Source of the DNA: an uncultured Clostridia bacterium
Lineage (GTDB): Bacteria > Bacillota > Clostridia > TANB77 > CAG-508
NCBI GenBank assembly: GCA_947649935.1
Contig: CANSTR010000012.1
Location: 1 to 51,682 of the forward strand
DNA length: 51,682 nt
Reading direction: 5' to 3'
This document shows, in pieces, positions 1 through 9,057 of this stretch (position 1 is its first letter; each line of letters begins with the position of its first letter). A program made the translations under genes and the position numbers. Under the pieces are notes generated by a model. The model made no database searches and was not told the origin of the DNA. It saw nothing but the letters and a program-made list of their open reading frames with translations.

Positions 1-191
1 GTTTGCCTGCGGCGTATAATTCCTTTTGTTCGTCTAATTTTTCATATTCTGTGACGAATTCTGCCCAGCGGGCTTGGATGATGATGCCGTCGCCTCCATT
101 GATTAGTTTTAGGGTTATGCCTGCTAGGATGAGTAGGATGATGATGGTTACGACTAAAGCGATTAATGTGATTCCGATTTTGTTTTTTCAT
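1..191 (-). CDS. Prepilin-like (type IV pilin N-terminus) protein, partial, with +1 frameshift at CGG
   Basis: This is the 5' end of a gene that runs off the left edge of the window. It starts at the ATG at 191-189, behind a strong GGAGG at 199-204. The first codons read MKKQN. At 176-174 there is an in-frame CGG; if its C is skipped, the next codon is GGA and the protein continues GITLIALVVTI, then a hydrophobic stretch ending LILAGITL. That is the cleavage site and membrane helix of clostridial prepilin or pseudopilin proteins, which are processed by prepilin peptidase after the glycine. After the helix come TEYEKLDEQKELY and the edge. Without the shift, the frame gives an implausible His-rich peptide. 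The prepilin class is clear; the particular pilin or pseudopilin is not. The frameshift could be real recoding, a mutation or a sequence error. Confidence 0.75.
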
Positions 192-484
192 TTGTTTTCC
201 TCCCTTGTTCTTGTTATATGTCAACTATTATATATTCATATTCTAACATTTTACTTTTTATTTTGTCAACATAGATTCTATCTTCTGTTACAACTTAATC
301 ATTGTTTTTCTGTTTTTATTATACAACTATTAAGTTGTACAGTCAAGGTTTATTACTGTTTTGTTATATTATTACAAAAATGGTCTGAAAAAAAAATCTT
401 TCAAAGAAAAACGAGCGAAATTTTGGGCATTTCCCAAAATTTCTCACGCAAGATATTGAGTTTTTTTCAGCCCCTTTGATTTTA

Positions 485-1258
485 TTACTTCCCAATAAAC
501 ATCTGCACATAAACTTTTCCATACGTCGGGCTACTGACTACGCCAACTCCCGTGTATTGATAAGAACCATTCAAAATATTGGCTTTATGCCCCGCAGAAT
601 TCATCCACGCGTTAACTGCTGCACTGTTGCTAGAATTTCCTGCAATATTTTCCGCCGCCGTTTTGTAGGATACTTTGAAACTTTTCAACATATCAAATGG
701 TGACCCATAAATTGGCGAATTATGAGAAAAATAGTTGTTATCCACCATGTCTTGCGCCTTGATTCTCGCCACTCTTTGCAATTCTGCGTCCACTTTCAAA
801 GCCGATAATCCTTGATTTTGCCTTTGCTGATTGATTAAGTTAAACGTTTCCTGTTCATCTGCGGTCAATTTTGCAACTGCTGTGCTATTGGAATTGGAAC
901 CAGTATTCGTGTTTGAGCCAGAATTGTTGCTATTTGGGTAAATTGGTTTGACATATTTTTGGCTGACTGCCCCCACGTAATCTCCTTCAATTTGCACAAT
1001 GTACCAACTGCCTATCGCCGCAAAAATGCGGATATATTCGTTTTTGCGAAGATTTGCTATCACGTCATACTCTGTCGAAGGACCACTTCTGACGTTCAAG
1101 GCGTCTGCGGTCACCATTCCTGTTGTAAAATCAACATTGTAATAATGTTGCATCGCAAAGGTTTTGGAAATGGCAAAAATGGAAATGCCCAAAATCACAC
1201 TAATTACAAATAAAATCTTCAATAATTTTTTCCATTTTTTCAAATTAATCACATGCAT
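485..1258 (-). CDS. Secreted SH3-CAP (SCP/PR1) domain protein
   Basis: A 257-residue exported protein. I chose the ATG at 1258 (MHVINLKKW) because AAGGAG lies just upstream; an earlier in-frame ATG at 1282 has no ribosome site. It has an N-terminal membrane anchor or signal segment, a bacterial SH3 domain (around ALNVRSGPS...YDVIANL), a Ser/Asn/Gly-rich linker, and a C-terminal CAP domain with the typical elements NLINQQRQNQGL, HNSP, AENIAGN and HKANIL. CAP domains of this YkwD type occur in spore and cell-surface proteins; their enzymatic role is unsettled. SH3 domains bind cell wall. Its ribosome site can pair with an upstream complementary segment (see the inverted repeat at 1262-1316). 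Class confidence is high; specific function is unknown. Confidence 0.88.
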   Translation of the reverse strand: MHVINLKKWKKLLKILFVISVILGISIFAISKTFAMQHYYNVDFTTGMVTADALNVRSGPSTEYDVIANLRKNEYIRIFAAIGSWYIVQIEGDYVGAVSQKYVKPIYPNSNNSGSNTNTGSNSNSTAVAKLTADEQETFNLINQQRQNQGLSALKVDAELQRVARIKAQDMVDNNYFSHNSPIYGSPFDMLKSFKVSYKTAAENIAGNSSNSAAVNAWMNSAGHKANILNGSYQYTGVGVVSSPTYGKVYVQMFIGK

Positions 1259-1261
1259 AAA

Positions 1262-1316
1262 AATACTCCTTAAAATCATCACTTACTAAAATTAGTATGC
1301 TATTTTTTAAGGAGTA
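1262..1316 (-). promoter_or_regulatory. Inverted repeat that can mask the CAP-protein ribosome site
   Basis: A perfect 10-bp inverted repeat (ATACTCCTTA near 1263-1272, TAAGGAGTAT at 1307-1316) flanks a loop of about 34 bases that contains a second small hairpin (ACTAA/TTAGT). In the minus-strand RNA the 3' arm contains the AAGGAG ribosome site of the CAP gene, so folding would hide it. The repeat lies between the thrS stop and the CAP start. Regulation is inferred from pairing only. Confidence 0.4.
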
Positions 1317-1325
1317 TGCTAAAAT

Positions 1326-3086
1326 TTATCTTTCAAAATTTTCAATTTCTTTTTTCAATTTTTCCACAAATTCATCAATTTCCATGGCGCCGATGTCGCC
1401 ATCTTTTCTAGAGCGTACGCCAACATTGCCTGCTTCGACCTCTTTTTCTCCCAAAATCAACATGTACGGAATTTTTTGCAATTGTGCTTCACGGATTTTG
1501 TAGCCGATTTTTTCTTGTCTATCATCCAATTCGACGCGTATTCCGGCTTGTTGCAATTTTTCGACAACCGATTTTGCATATTCCAATTGGTTATCTGAAA
1601 TTGGCATGACTTCCACTTGCACAGGCGCAAGCCATAGTGGAAATGCGCCCGCAAAATGCTCGGTAATGATTCCAATAAAGCGGTCAAAAGAACCAAATAT
1701 TGCTCTATGAACAAGCACTGGAACCTTTTTATCTCCATTGGAATCAATGTAATGAAGGTTAAATCTTTGTGGCAATTGAAAATCTAGCTGAATGGTTCCC
1801 ATTTGCCATTTTCTGCCTAAACAATCTTTCATTTGAATATCAATTTTCGGTCCATAAAATGCGCCATCACCTTCATTGATGTCATATTCTCCTACGCCAC
1901 AAATTTCATCTAAAACACTTTTCAAATCGCTTTCTGCCTGATTCCAAACTTCCAATTCTCCCATATAATCATCCGGTCTTGTTGACAATGTAATTTTGAA
2001 GTCTAGCCCAAAAACGCCATATAACTGTTTCGCAATTTCAATAATATCTTTGATTTCATCGCCAATTTGTTCTTCTGTAATAAAATTGTGCGCGTCATCT
2101 TGACGAAACATTCTCACACGAAACAAACCATTTAGCTGTCCTGATTTTTCGTTTCTGTGAATGACATCAATATCATTAAAACGCAAAGGTAAATCTTTAT
2201 AACTTCTTAATTTGGAAGCAAATATTTTGATGGCATTTGGGCAATTCATTGGTTTTAGCGCTTGCTCTTTGCCGTCCGAATCTGTCAAAACAAACATATC
2301 TTCTTTATAATGGTCCCAATGCCCAGAAGTTTTCCACAACTCGCTACTATTTAATTGTGGTCCAGAAAATTCCAAATAGCCTCTTTTTTCATGTTCTTTT
2401 CTCCAAAAGTCAATTAAAATATTCATCATCTTAAATCCTTTTGGCAACCAATATGCCATTCCTGGAGCCGTTTCATCAAAGAAAAATAAGTCTAATTCTT
2501 TTCCTAATTTTCTGTGGTCCCTTTTCTTGGCTTCTTCAATCCTATTCAAATATTCTTCCAACTCACTCGCTTTTGGGAAGGAAATTCCATAAATTCTTTG
2601 CAACATTTTGTTATGCTCATCACCTCTCCAATAAGCGCCTGAAGACGATAACAATTTCACAGCTTTCACACAACCAGTGGATGGCAAGTGTGGGCCTCGA
2701 CACAAATCTGTAAAATCACCTTGTTTGTAAAAAGAAATGACTTCTCCGTCAGGCAAATCCTCGATTAATTCAACTTTGTAAGGTTCCTTCCTTTCTTGCA
2801 TTAGTTTAATTGCTTCCTCTCTTGGCAATTCAAATCTTTCTAACTCCAAATTCTCTTTGATAATTTTCTTCATTTCCTCTTCAATTTTCTTCAAATCTTC
2901 CTCAGAAAATGGTTTTTCTACATCAAAATCGTAGTAAAATCCATTTTCAATTGCTGGCCCAATCGCCAATTTTGCATCTGGAAATAATCTTTTGACTGCT
3001 TGTGCCATGATATGTGAAGTTGTATGCCAATACATACTTTCCTCTACTTCCGCGGTTTTTCCGCCACCTAATTTGATTTTAAACAT
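1326..3086 (-). CDS. thrS: Threonyl-tRNA synthetase lacking the TGS domain
   Basis: Class II aminoacyl-tRNA synthetase of 586 residues that charges tRNA-Thr in the cytoplasm. The editing (SAD/TAD) region lies at the N-terminus, with HTTSHIMAQAV (zinc-type HxxxH) and GFYYDFD. The catalytic core follows with RGPHLP, MNCPNAI, FRVRMFRQDDAH and a GPKIDIQ segment, then the anticodon-binding domain (VEVMPISDNQLEYA). Bacterial ThrRS is usually about 640 residues with an N-terminal TGS domain of about 60; here the protein begins directly at the editing domain, as in several clostridial homologues. The start at 3086 has an AGGAGG about 8 bases upstream. Expression is very probably controlled by the T-box leader at 3277-3491. 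Arginines use AGA, CGA, CGT or CGC, never CGG. Confidence 0.96.
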   Translation of the reverse strand: MFKIKLGGGKTAEVEESMYWHTTSHIMAQAVKRLFPDAKLAIGPAIENGFYYDFDVEKPFSEEDLKKIEEEMKKIIKENLELERFELPREEAIKLMQERKEPYKVELIEDLPDGEVISFYKQGDFTDLCRGPHLPSTGCVKAVKLLSSSGAYWRGDEHNKMLQRIYGISFPKASELEEYLNRIEEAKKRDHRKLGKELDLFFFDETAPGMAYWLPKGFKMMNILIDFWRKEHEKRGYLEFSGPQLNSSELWKTSGHWDHYKEDMFVLTDSDGKEQALKPMNCPNAIKIFASKLRSYKDLPLRFNDIDVIHRNEKSGQLNGLFRVRMFRQDDAHNFITEEQIGDEIKDIIEIAKQLYGVFGLDFKITLSTRPDDYMGELEVWNQAESDLKSVLDEICGVGEYDINEGDGAFYGPKIDIQMKDCLGRKWQMGTIQLDFQLPQRFNLHYIDSNGDKKVPVLVHRAIFGSFDRFIGIITEHFAGAFPLWLAPVQVEVMPISDNQLEYAKSVVEKLQQAGIRVELDDRQEKIGYKIREAQLQKIPYMLILGEKEVEAGNVGVRSRKDGDIGAMEIDEFVEKLKKEIENFER

Positions 3087-3125
3087 AATTTTTTCCTCCT
3101 TTATTTAATTTGGTTTATGTTGATT

Positions 3126-3259
3126 GGTCGGTCAAGACCGACTCCTACATAATGATTATTTTTATTTAATTTTACGTTCGTTTATTTTGGGTCGATGTGG
3201 GCATCGACCCCTACGGATTCGCAATTTTTTTGTTGGGCACGGTGCCCCGTGCCCCTACG
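3126..3259 (-). repeat. Three REP-like palindromes of one design between T-box and thrS
   Basis: Three short imperfect palindromes lie at 3126-3149, 3189-3215 and 3235-3259. On the minus strand each begins with GTAGG(G)G and continues as a GC-rich stem of 7-9 bp. The stem sequences differ (GTCGGTC, GTCGATG, GGCACGG) while the GTAGG lead and the orientation are kept. They stand out from the AT-rich surroundings. They sit in the transcribed leader between the T-box terminator and the thrS start, so they would form hairpins in the mRNA. Similar GTAGGGG palindromes occur as dispersed repeats in other bacteria (general knowledge); a transposase source is not visible here. Confidence 0.65.
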
Positions 3260-3276
3260 ATGATACATAACCCAAA

Positions 3277-3312
3277 AAGCACTCCCTAGACAATGTCTAT
3301 AGGAGTGCTAAT
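3277..3312 (-). terminator. T-box regulated terminator
   Basis: Hairpin with arms GCACTCC and GGAGTGC and a following T-run on the minus strand. The 5' arm overlaps the end of the antiterminator region that includes the T-box core. Confidence 0.85.
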
Positions 3313-3491
3313 ACACGGTTCCATCCTAATTTTTTACTTAATTGGCAATCAATATCGCGATTGAAACGCTATTCTTTCGAATAGAAACTCCAAGGTAGTT
3401 TTTCAAATACGTTTTCCAAGATTAGCTTTCAGCCTACGACTAATCCTCTCTGCTGGTAACCTTTATTTTACTTTTCCTCTTCATTGTTTAC
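3277..3491 (-). ncRNA. T-box riboswitch leader of thrS
   Basis: The minus-strand leader carries an AGAGAG motif in stem I, a candidate threonine specifier ACC in the segment ACTACCTTGG, the T-box core AGGATGGAACCGTGT (compare AGGGTGGNACCGCG) and a terminator with stem AGCACTCC/GGAGTGCT followed by TTTTT at 3277-3312. Uncharged tRNA-Thr would stabilise the antiterminator and permit thrS transcription. The specifier assignment fits thrS but was made by eye. Confidence 0.88.
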
Positions 3492-3497
3492 AAATTA

Positions 3498-3526
3498 TAT
3501 ATATCACAAATGATTCCTTTTGTCAA
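3498..3526 (-). promoter_or_regulatory. Promoter of the T-box/thrS transcript
   Basis: Minus-strand TTGACA (3526-3521), a 17-base spacer and TATATA (3503-3498) just before the T-box leader. Confidence 0.7.
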
Positions 3527-3554
3527 TCCTTGTTTTTTGGTAAAAATTCAAACA

Positions 3555-4268
3555 CTATTTTATTTCATTTGAAACAAATAAATATTTGTCATCTACTTTC
3601 TTTAAGATAACGGTTCCATTTCTCTTTTCTGATGCATGCAATTCTTCATAATTGATGATATATTTGTTATCGCTTGTACGATAACCTTTTTCGCATTTCA
3701 CTTCAAAAAGATTGGTATCACCATGTGCTACATAATATGCATCTTTTTCTTGATTATATTCAAAACGACTTTCCATTGTCTTTAAATCTTTAACATTTTC
3801 ACCAGTGTTTTCTTCAATCATTTTCTTGACTTCCTCTGTTGTAAGTTTCCCTGCTTCAATGTCAAGTGTTTCTCCACTTTCTAAAAAAAGCTTTTCATAC
3901 TCTCTTTGAATTTCTTCTGAAGAATTTGCCAAATTATACATAACTTCACCTAAATCTGCCTCTTTTACCTTTGTATATGAAGTCGTAATCCAACCATTCA
4001 TACTCAAAAATTCATCAAACTGCTCTAATTCCTCATTTGTTAAATCTGCTTCTTTCACTTCTTTTGTTGAAACTTCGTTTTTTACTACGTTTTTTTCTGC
4101 CGTATCAATTTCATTTTCGATTACCATTGCATCATTTCTTTTCATTTCATTTTGTGCCACTTCTTGATTGCTTTCTCTATTTTGCAAAAATACAATATAA
4201 GCAACCAAAGCTACAATAATCATAGCCAAAATCAAAATAACAATATTTCCATTCTTTTTATTTTCCAT
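3555..4268 (-). CDS. Membrane-anchored protein of unknown function
   Basis: A 237-residue protein with an N-terminal transmembrane segment (about residues 9-28, IVILILAMIIVALVAYIVF) and a hydrophilic, Glu/Lys-rich extracytoplasmic part. No catalytic motif is recognisable. The topology suggests a single-pass anchor with the bulk outside. It lies between the lysozyme gene and the thrS leader, transcribed in the same direction, with AGGGAAGG near the start. It does not match a family I can name. Confidence 0.75.
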   Translation of the reverse strand: MENKKNGNIVILILAMIIVALVAYIVFLQNRESNQEVAQNEMKRNDAMVIENEIDTAEKNVVKNEVSTKEVKEADLTNEELEQFDEFLSMNGWITTSYTKVKEADLGEVMYNLANSSEEIQREYEKLFLESGETLDIEAGKLTTEEVKKMIEENTGENVKDLKTMESRFEYNQEKDAYYVAHGDTNLFEVKCEKGYRTSDNKYIINYEELHASEKRNGTVILKKVDDKYLFVSNEIK

Positions 4269-4325
4269 TTTAAAACCTTCCCTTCTTATTTATATTATAC
4301 TATATTTTATAGATTTTGTCAAATT

Positions 4326-6725
4326 TTAGTAATATCTTTTAAAGCACCAGTTCAAATCAACTGCTCCCGTAATTCCTGGCACGGTTCCACTGCTTGTGTA
4401 TTGCCACATATCATATTTTCCTGTATAATCTGTGTTTGCTACATAGTGTGCCAGCCAAACATTATATCTCTCCAATTGTGCCATATTCAAATACTCATAA
4501 AAGAAATTTCGATACGAATACACGCCTGCTTGGTAACCTCTGCTATTCAAAACATCGCAAAATGTGATGGCTGCATTTGTTACTTCATTTCGATTCGTAC
4601 GTCCAGTATTGATGGCATTTGTGACAATTTTGTCTTCGATATCAAAGAAAATTGGCATTTCAAATGATTTTCCAGAAATCAATTGGCTACACGCATCCGC
4701 CTCATGTGCTGCTTCTGTCGGATTAAACGCATAGGAATAGAAATAGCCACCAACTGCAATTCCCAATCTCTTGCATTCTCTATAATATTCTTCAAAATGC
4801 TCGTCTTTTAAAATTCTTCCGCTTGATTCGCGATATTCACCAATTTTCAAAATGGCAAAATTAACACCACTATTTTTGACTGCATTCCAATTGATGGCAC
4901 CTTGGTGATGCGAAACATCAATTCCCCAACGAGCAGTTGCAAGATAAACCGTTCTGCAGTCTTTCGAAATAATGGTTTCATTTCTTGCCACTTGATAAAC
5001 CACAATTTCATACGTTCCCTGCGCATAATTTCCAATGTTCAAATCAAACTCAAATCCTGCTTTTGGTGTAGTTGCTGTTCCTCCATATGCTGGTGATATA
5101 CTGTTATCTACATCTCCTCTTCCTGTTCTAGTATGAATATTACTAATATAATTGCCATTGACATATAAACGTATACTCGATTGACTGTCAGCAGATACCG
5201 CCCATCCTTGAATTTTCAAATTTTTGGTATGAGCCGTCATAATCGTTTGTCCATTCGTTGGCGAATCCAAATACATTTTGCCTGCATATTGTACTGGCTC
5301 AATTTGAATTGTTCTAACATCTTTTGAAATAATCGTTCCATTTCTTGCCACTTGATAAACTACAATTTCATACGTTCCTTGTGGATAGCTTTCAATGTCT
5401 AAATCAAATTCAAATCCTGCTTTTGGCGTAGTAGCTGTTCCTCCATATACTGGCGATATACTAGCGTCTACATCTCCTCTTGCCGTTCTGGTATGAATAT
5501 TGCTGATATAGCGACCATTCACGTAGAGATGCAGAGCTGCTTGGTTATCACTAGATACTGCCCATCCTTGAATTTTCACTTTTTTGGTATGAGCACCCAT
5601 AATCGTTTGTCCATTAATAGGCGAATCTAAGTACATTCTTCCTGCATATTGTACTGGCTCAATTTGAATCGTTCTAGTATCTTTTGAAATAATCGTTCCA
5701 TTTCTTGCTACTTGATAAACTACAATTTCATACGTTCCTTGTGGATAGCTTTCAATGTCCAAATTAAATTCAAATCCTGCTTTTGGCGTAGTAGCTGTTC
5801 CTCCATACGCTGGCGATACACTGCTATCTACATCTCCTCTTGATGTTCTGGTATGGATATTACTGATATAGCGACCATTCACATACAGATGCAAAGCTGC
5901 CCCACTATCACTGGATACTGCCCATCCTTGGATTTTCAAAGTTTTTGTATGAGCAGCCACAATTGTTTGTCCATTCGTTGGTGAATCAATATACATTCTT
6001 CCAGTATATTGCGCTGATTTGATTTGAATCGTTCTAGTATCTTTTGAAATAATCGTTTCATTTCTTGCCACTTGATAAACTACAATTTCATACGTCCCTT
6101 GCGTATAACCTCCAATGTCTAGGTCAAATTCAAATCCTGCTTTTGGCGTAGTCGCTGTTCCACCATACGCTGGCGATACACTGTTATCTACATCGCCTCT
6201 TGACGTTCTGGTATGTATATTGCTGATATAGCGACCATTCACATACAGATGCAAAGCTGCCCCACTATCACTGGATACCGCCCAACCTTGGATTTTCAAA
6301 GTGTTAGCAGAGGCCATAGTCGTTTGATTGTTTGCTGGTGAATCCAAATACATTCTTCCTGCATAATTCAAAGGTGCTTCCACGTTTTGTGGCTCTTCAT
6401 TTGGAATGATTTCTACCTCTTTTGGTTCTGATTGCTCTGGTTGTTCTACTTGCTCAGGTTCTGCTTTTGGTTCTTCTAGTATTGTTTCTTCTTGTCTTGT
6501 TTCTGTCGCTTCTTCTGGTTTCATTTCTTCAGTGGCTTCCTCAGATTCTTTTTCTCCTGATTCTTCTGCCACCTCTTCTGTCACTAGATTTTGCGCTTTT
6601 TCCTCTTCTTGTACATCTGTTATTTCATTTGTAGAAATGTTATTTTCTTCTGTTGCATAGATGACTGGATAAAATACGCTAAATGTTACTATCATTAACA
6701 TGCATGAAACGATTAATTTTTTCAT
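4326..6725 (-). CDS. Exported GH25 lysozyme with four Ig-like repeats
   Basis: A 799-residue secreted protein. Residues 1-24 are a signal peptide (MKKLIVSCMLMIVTF...). A Glu/Pro-rich linker runs to about 120. Four near-identical repeats of about 117 residues follow (each starts Y(A/T)G(R/K)MY(L/I)DSP and contains KIQGWAVS, LYVNGRYISNIHTRT, GFEFDLDI and YEIVVYQVARN). The C-terminal domain from about 588 is a GH25 muramidase: RWGIDVSHHQG with the catalytic-site Asp, and FFDIED with the acidic pair. It would cut peptidoglycan between MurNAc and GlcNAc. The repeats are probably wall-binding or spacer modules; their DNA similarity suggests recent tandem duplication. Gene order (GH18-derived SH3 protein, mltG, this gene) suggests a cell-wall remodelling operon. 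Confidence 0.92.
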   Translation of the reverse strand: MKKLIVSCMLMIVTFSVFYPVIYATEENNISTNEITDVQEEEKAQNLVTEEVAEESGEKESEEATEEMKPEEATETRQEETILEEPKAEPEQVEQPEQSEPKEVEIIPNEEPQNVEAPLNYAGRMYLDSPANNQTTMASANTLKIQGWAVSSDSGAALHLYVNGRYISNIHTRTSRGDVDNSVSPAYGGTATTPKAGFEFDLDIGGYTQGTYEIVVYQVARNETIISKDTRTIQIKSAQYTGRMYIDSPTNGQTIVAAHTKTLKIQGWAVSSDSGAALHLYVNGRYISNIHTRTSRGDVDSSVSPAYGGTATTPKAGFEFNLDIESYPQGTYEIVVYQVARNGTIISKDTRTIQIEPVQYAGRMYLDSPINGQTIMGAHTKKVKIQGWAVSSDNQAALHLYVNGRYISNIHTRTARGDVDASISPVYGGTATTPKAGFEFDLDIESYPQGTYEIVVYQVARNGTIISKDVRTIQIEPVQYAGKMYLDSPTNGQTIMTAHTKNLKIQGWAVSADSQSSIRLYVNGNYISNIHTRTGRGDVDNSISPAYGGTATTPKAGFEFDLNIGNYAQGTYEIVVYQVARNETIISKDCRTVYLATARWGIDVSHHQGAINWNAVKNSGVNFAILKIGEYRESSGRILKDEHFEEYYRECKRLGIAVGGYFYSYAFNPTEAAHEADACSQLISGKSFEMPIFFDIEDKIVTNAINTGRTNRNEVTNAAITFCDVLNSRGYQAGVYSYRNFFYEYLNMAQLERYNVWLAHYVANTDYTGKYDMWQYTSSGTVPGITGAVDLNWCFKRYY

Positions 6726-6742
6726 TCTTTTCCCTCCTTTTA

Positions 6743-7828
6743 TTACTCATATTCATACCACAAGCCTTCTTCTTTTAGCTTGCCAATTAAATTAATATGG
6801 TCCGTATACGTTTTGGTGAAATACACCTTTTTGTTTTTATCTGCCACAAAATAGAGATTGTCAGTTGTCTTATAATCTAATGTGGCTAGAATAGCTTCTT
6901 TGCTTGGATTGCAAATTGGGCCGACTGGCAATTTACCTTCCATATTAGGGCCTCTTGTGTTGTAGGGATTTTCGGCTTTGATTTCTTTTGCCATTAAATC
7001 GCGTTCTCCCATATCAACTTTGAAGGCGTAATATGTAGTTACATCGCTTCCTAGTGCCATTTTTTCTTGCAAACGATGTTTTAATACACCCACAATTTCT
7101 TTGCGGTCTTCGTTGCTCACTCCCTCTAATTCTGCAATAGAAGCTAGTGTCAAAATTTCATGAATGTCATCTCCCACTTTATCTTTGTATTGGCTTAAAA
7201 ACTTGTCCATGTAATTTAACACGATATTAAAAATGGTTTTGACTGAAACTTCTTTGTTCTCAAAACTATAAGTATCTGGCAATAAATAGCCTTCTAGCGG
7301 ATAATAAATCGCTTCATTTTTGATATCCTCTGTTAGGAACCAATATTTTTCAATCAGTGAATTGATATATTCCTCATCTTCCAACAAATTGAAAACATCT
7401 TCTTCTGTATTGACCGTATTTTCGGCAATTGTTTTGGCGATTTTTCGCATGTTTTTGCCTTCTACAAAGGTGATTTTGACTTCCTCGTTAAGAACCTCGC
7501 CATTTTTGATGTGAGATACGATTGCTACCAAGTTTTCTGCATTATTGAATTCATATTTCCCTGCTTGCAGATTTTGAACTTGGTTGATTTTTGCATAAAT
7601 TTTCATAACATCGGCATTTTTGATGACATGTTTTTCTTCCAAAAGTTCAGCGATTCCAATCGTTCCAGTACCTTCTGGAATTTCAACTTGAATGGTTTCG
7701 CCATTTTCTTTGGCAACTGCTTTGGTTCCATTTTGATACCATAGAATCGCCCCAATCATCGCCAAAATAACAATTGCTAGAATAACACTTAAACTAATTA
7801 AAATAATTTTCTTTGTTTTCTTTTCCAT
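6743..7828 (-). CDS. mltG: Endolytic murein transglycosylase MltG (YceG-like)
   Basis: A 361-residue membrane protein with an N-terminal transmembrane helix (about residues 8-31). A LysM-like region (AGKYEFNNAENLVAIVSHIKNG) is followed by the YceG catalytic domain with LASIAELEG, whose Glu is the catalytic residue in the family, then VLKHRL, SDVTTYYAF, NPYNTR, GPICNPSKEAI and the C-terminal YFVAD. MltG cuts nascent peptidoglycan strands and limits glycan length. Size and order of motifs match the family. It starts 4 bases after the stop of the upstream gene, so the two are co-transcribed; the GH25 gene follows 17 bases downstream. Confidence 0.95.
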   Translation of the reverse strand: MEKKTKKIILISLSVILAIVILAMIGAILWYQNGTKAVAKENGETIQVEIPEGTGTIGIAELLEEKHVIKNADVMKIYAKINQVQNLQAGKYEFNNAENLVAIVSHIKNGEVLNEEVKITFVEGKNMRKIAKTIAENTVNTEEDVFNLLEDEEYINSLIEKYWFLTEDIKNEAIYYPLEGYLLPDTYSFENKEVSVKTIFNIVLNYMDKFLSQYKDKVGDDIHEILTLASIAELEGVSNEDRKEIVGVLKHRLQEKMALGSDVTTYYAFKVDMGERDLMAKEIKAENPYNTRGPNMEGKLPVGPICNPSKEAILATLDYKTTDNLYFVADKNKKVYFTKTYTDHINLIGKLKEEGLWYEYE

Positions 7829-7831
7829 TTT

Positions 7832-8863
7832 CTACTTTTTATCCTCTCTGATACACACATCTACGACATTTTTCATTTTTTCTTCTTCGATTTGCTGATT
7901 TAATTTCAACGCCACTTTCATTCCAGATTCTCTCAATTTCGGAGTTAACTCAATCACAAATCGGTAAAAGCAATGAATGTCATCAATTTCCTGAAAATCA
8001 ATGCATACCGCATATTTTCCACTTTGGATGATGGCTGCATAAACTTCATTAATGACTTTATTCCTTTGCGCATAAGTTGCAAATGCAGTAGATGTGGTGG
8101 TCACTTTGGTATTTTCTTGATTGATGATAAATAACTCATCCGTATCTTGGAAGTCGCTACTTTCTACAACTTTCTCTACCCAGTCTTCTCTTAACACTTC
8201 TTTGTTAAATACTTTTTTGGATTTGACATAACCAAGATTGCCGGCTGTTGTTCTTACTTTTTGCAGATTTCCTTCTTCTGCAATAACATACAAATATTCC
8301 CCTGGTTTGACAGTTTCAAGCGTTTTGGCAAAAGGACCTTTTCGTGCTTTTACTTTCGTTTTTTTCATTGTCATGACACGACTTTTTGCTTTCGCGGTAG
8401 AATCCATAATCACCATGTTGGTGTTTTTGGCATACTCTGTTTCAATATCATAAACAATTTCCAAATCGGTTAATGGCAAATAAATTTGGGAGTCAAATTC
8501 TTTCAATTTGCCTTGCATTTGTATATTGGAATCATTGACTAACATTTGCGTTTCTTCTAAATGTAAGACAGCAACGTGTTTGTTAAATGTTGTAATCAGC
8601 TCTTTATCACCAACATTGTAATAAATTGTGTCATCAAAAATCGTTTTTACATCCTCTTCTGACAGATAAATCACGCCATCTTCTTGCTGAATTGGGTGAA
8701 TCAATGAAACCAATTCATTATTATAAAGCAAACGCGTTTGTTTTTGTTGATTTTTATTTGATAAATCTTGAACCAACTCCCCACTTATAACAACTAAAAT
8801 GAGTAGAATGAATATCGCCAGAATTCTTCTTATTAGAAATTTTTTCGACTTTTTTTTCCTCAT
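7832..8863 (-). CDS. Membrane-anchored SH3 protein with a degenerate GH18-like C-terminus
   Basis: A 343-residue protein, start placed at MRKKKSKK (8863), which has AAGGAATG upstream; the longer reading at 8899 lacks a ribosome site. It has an N-terminal transmembrane segment, a copper-amine-oxidase-N-like or stalk region (LYNNELVSLIHP...YLPLTDLEIVYDIE), an SH3 domain (KTKVKARKGPFAKTLETVKPG), and a C-terminal part that resembles GH18 glycosidases (YAVCIDFQEID...FVIELTPKLRESGMKVAL). In active GH18 enzymes this strand ends in DxxDxDxE; here the final Glu is Gln, and the domain stops early, so it is probably non-catalytic. Likely a wall-binding partner of MltG, with which it is transcribed. Confidence 0.72.
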   Translation of the reverse strand: MRKKKSKKFLIRRILAIFILLILVVISGELVQDLSNKNQQKQTRLLYNNELVSLIHPIQQEDGVIYLSEEDVKTIFDDTIYYNVGDKELITTFNKHVAVLHLEETQMLVNDSNIQMQGKLKEFDSQIYLPLTDLEIVYDIETEYAKNTNMVIMDSTAKAKSRVMTMKKTKVKARKGPFAKTLETVKPGEYLYVIAEEGNLQKVRTTAGNLGYVKSKKVFNKEVLREDWVEKVVESSDFQDTDELFIINQENTKVTTTSTAFATYAQRNKVINEVYAAIIQSGKYAVCIDFQEIDDIHCFYRFVIELTPKLRESGMKVALKLNQQIEEEKMKNVVDVCIREDKK

Positions 8864-9057
8864 ATTTTCATCATTCCTTATTAAATTCCTTTTTATCATA
8901 TCATAAACAAATGGGGTTGTAAAGTAGAAAAAAAATTTTTGATCATTTTTGTTAGAAAAAATGTGACATAAAAAATTTTCAAGAATATTTACAATATAAA
9001 AAAATAAAACTTTAAAAATATTGATTTTTTCAATACTTGTACAGTTTTATTTTACGC

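Noticed and set aside
42..224. His/Arg/Pro-rich minus ORF at the left edge
   Set aside because: It is the prepilin gene read in the wrong frame after the CGG; the shifted frame gives a textbook prepilin N-terminus.
6406..6660. Plus-strand Ser-rich ORFs opposite the lysozyme gene
   Set aside because: Antisense shadows of the Glu/Pro-rich linker.
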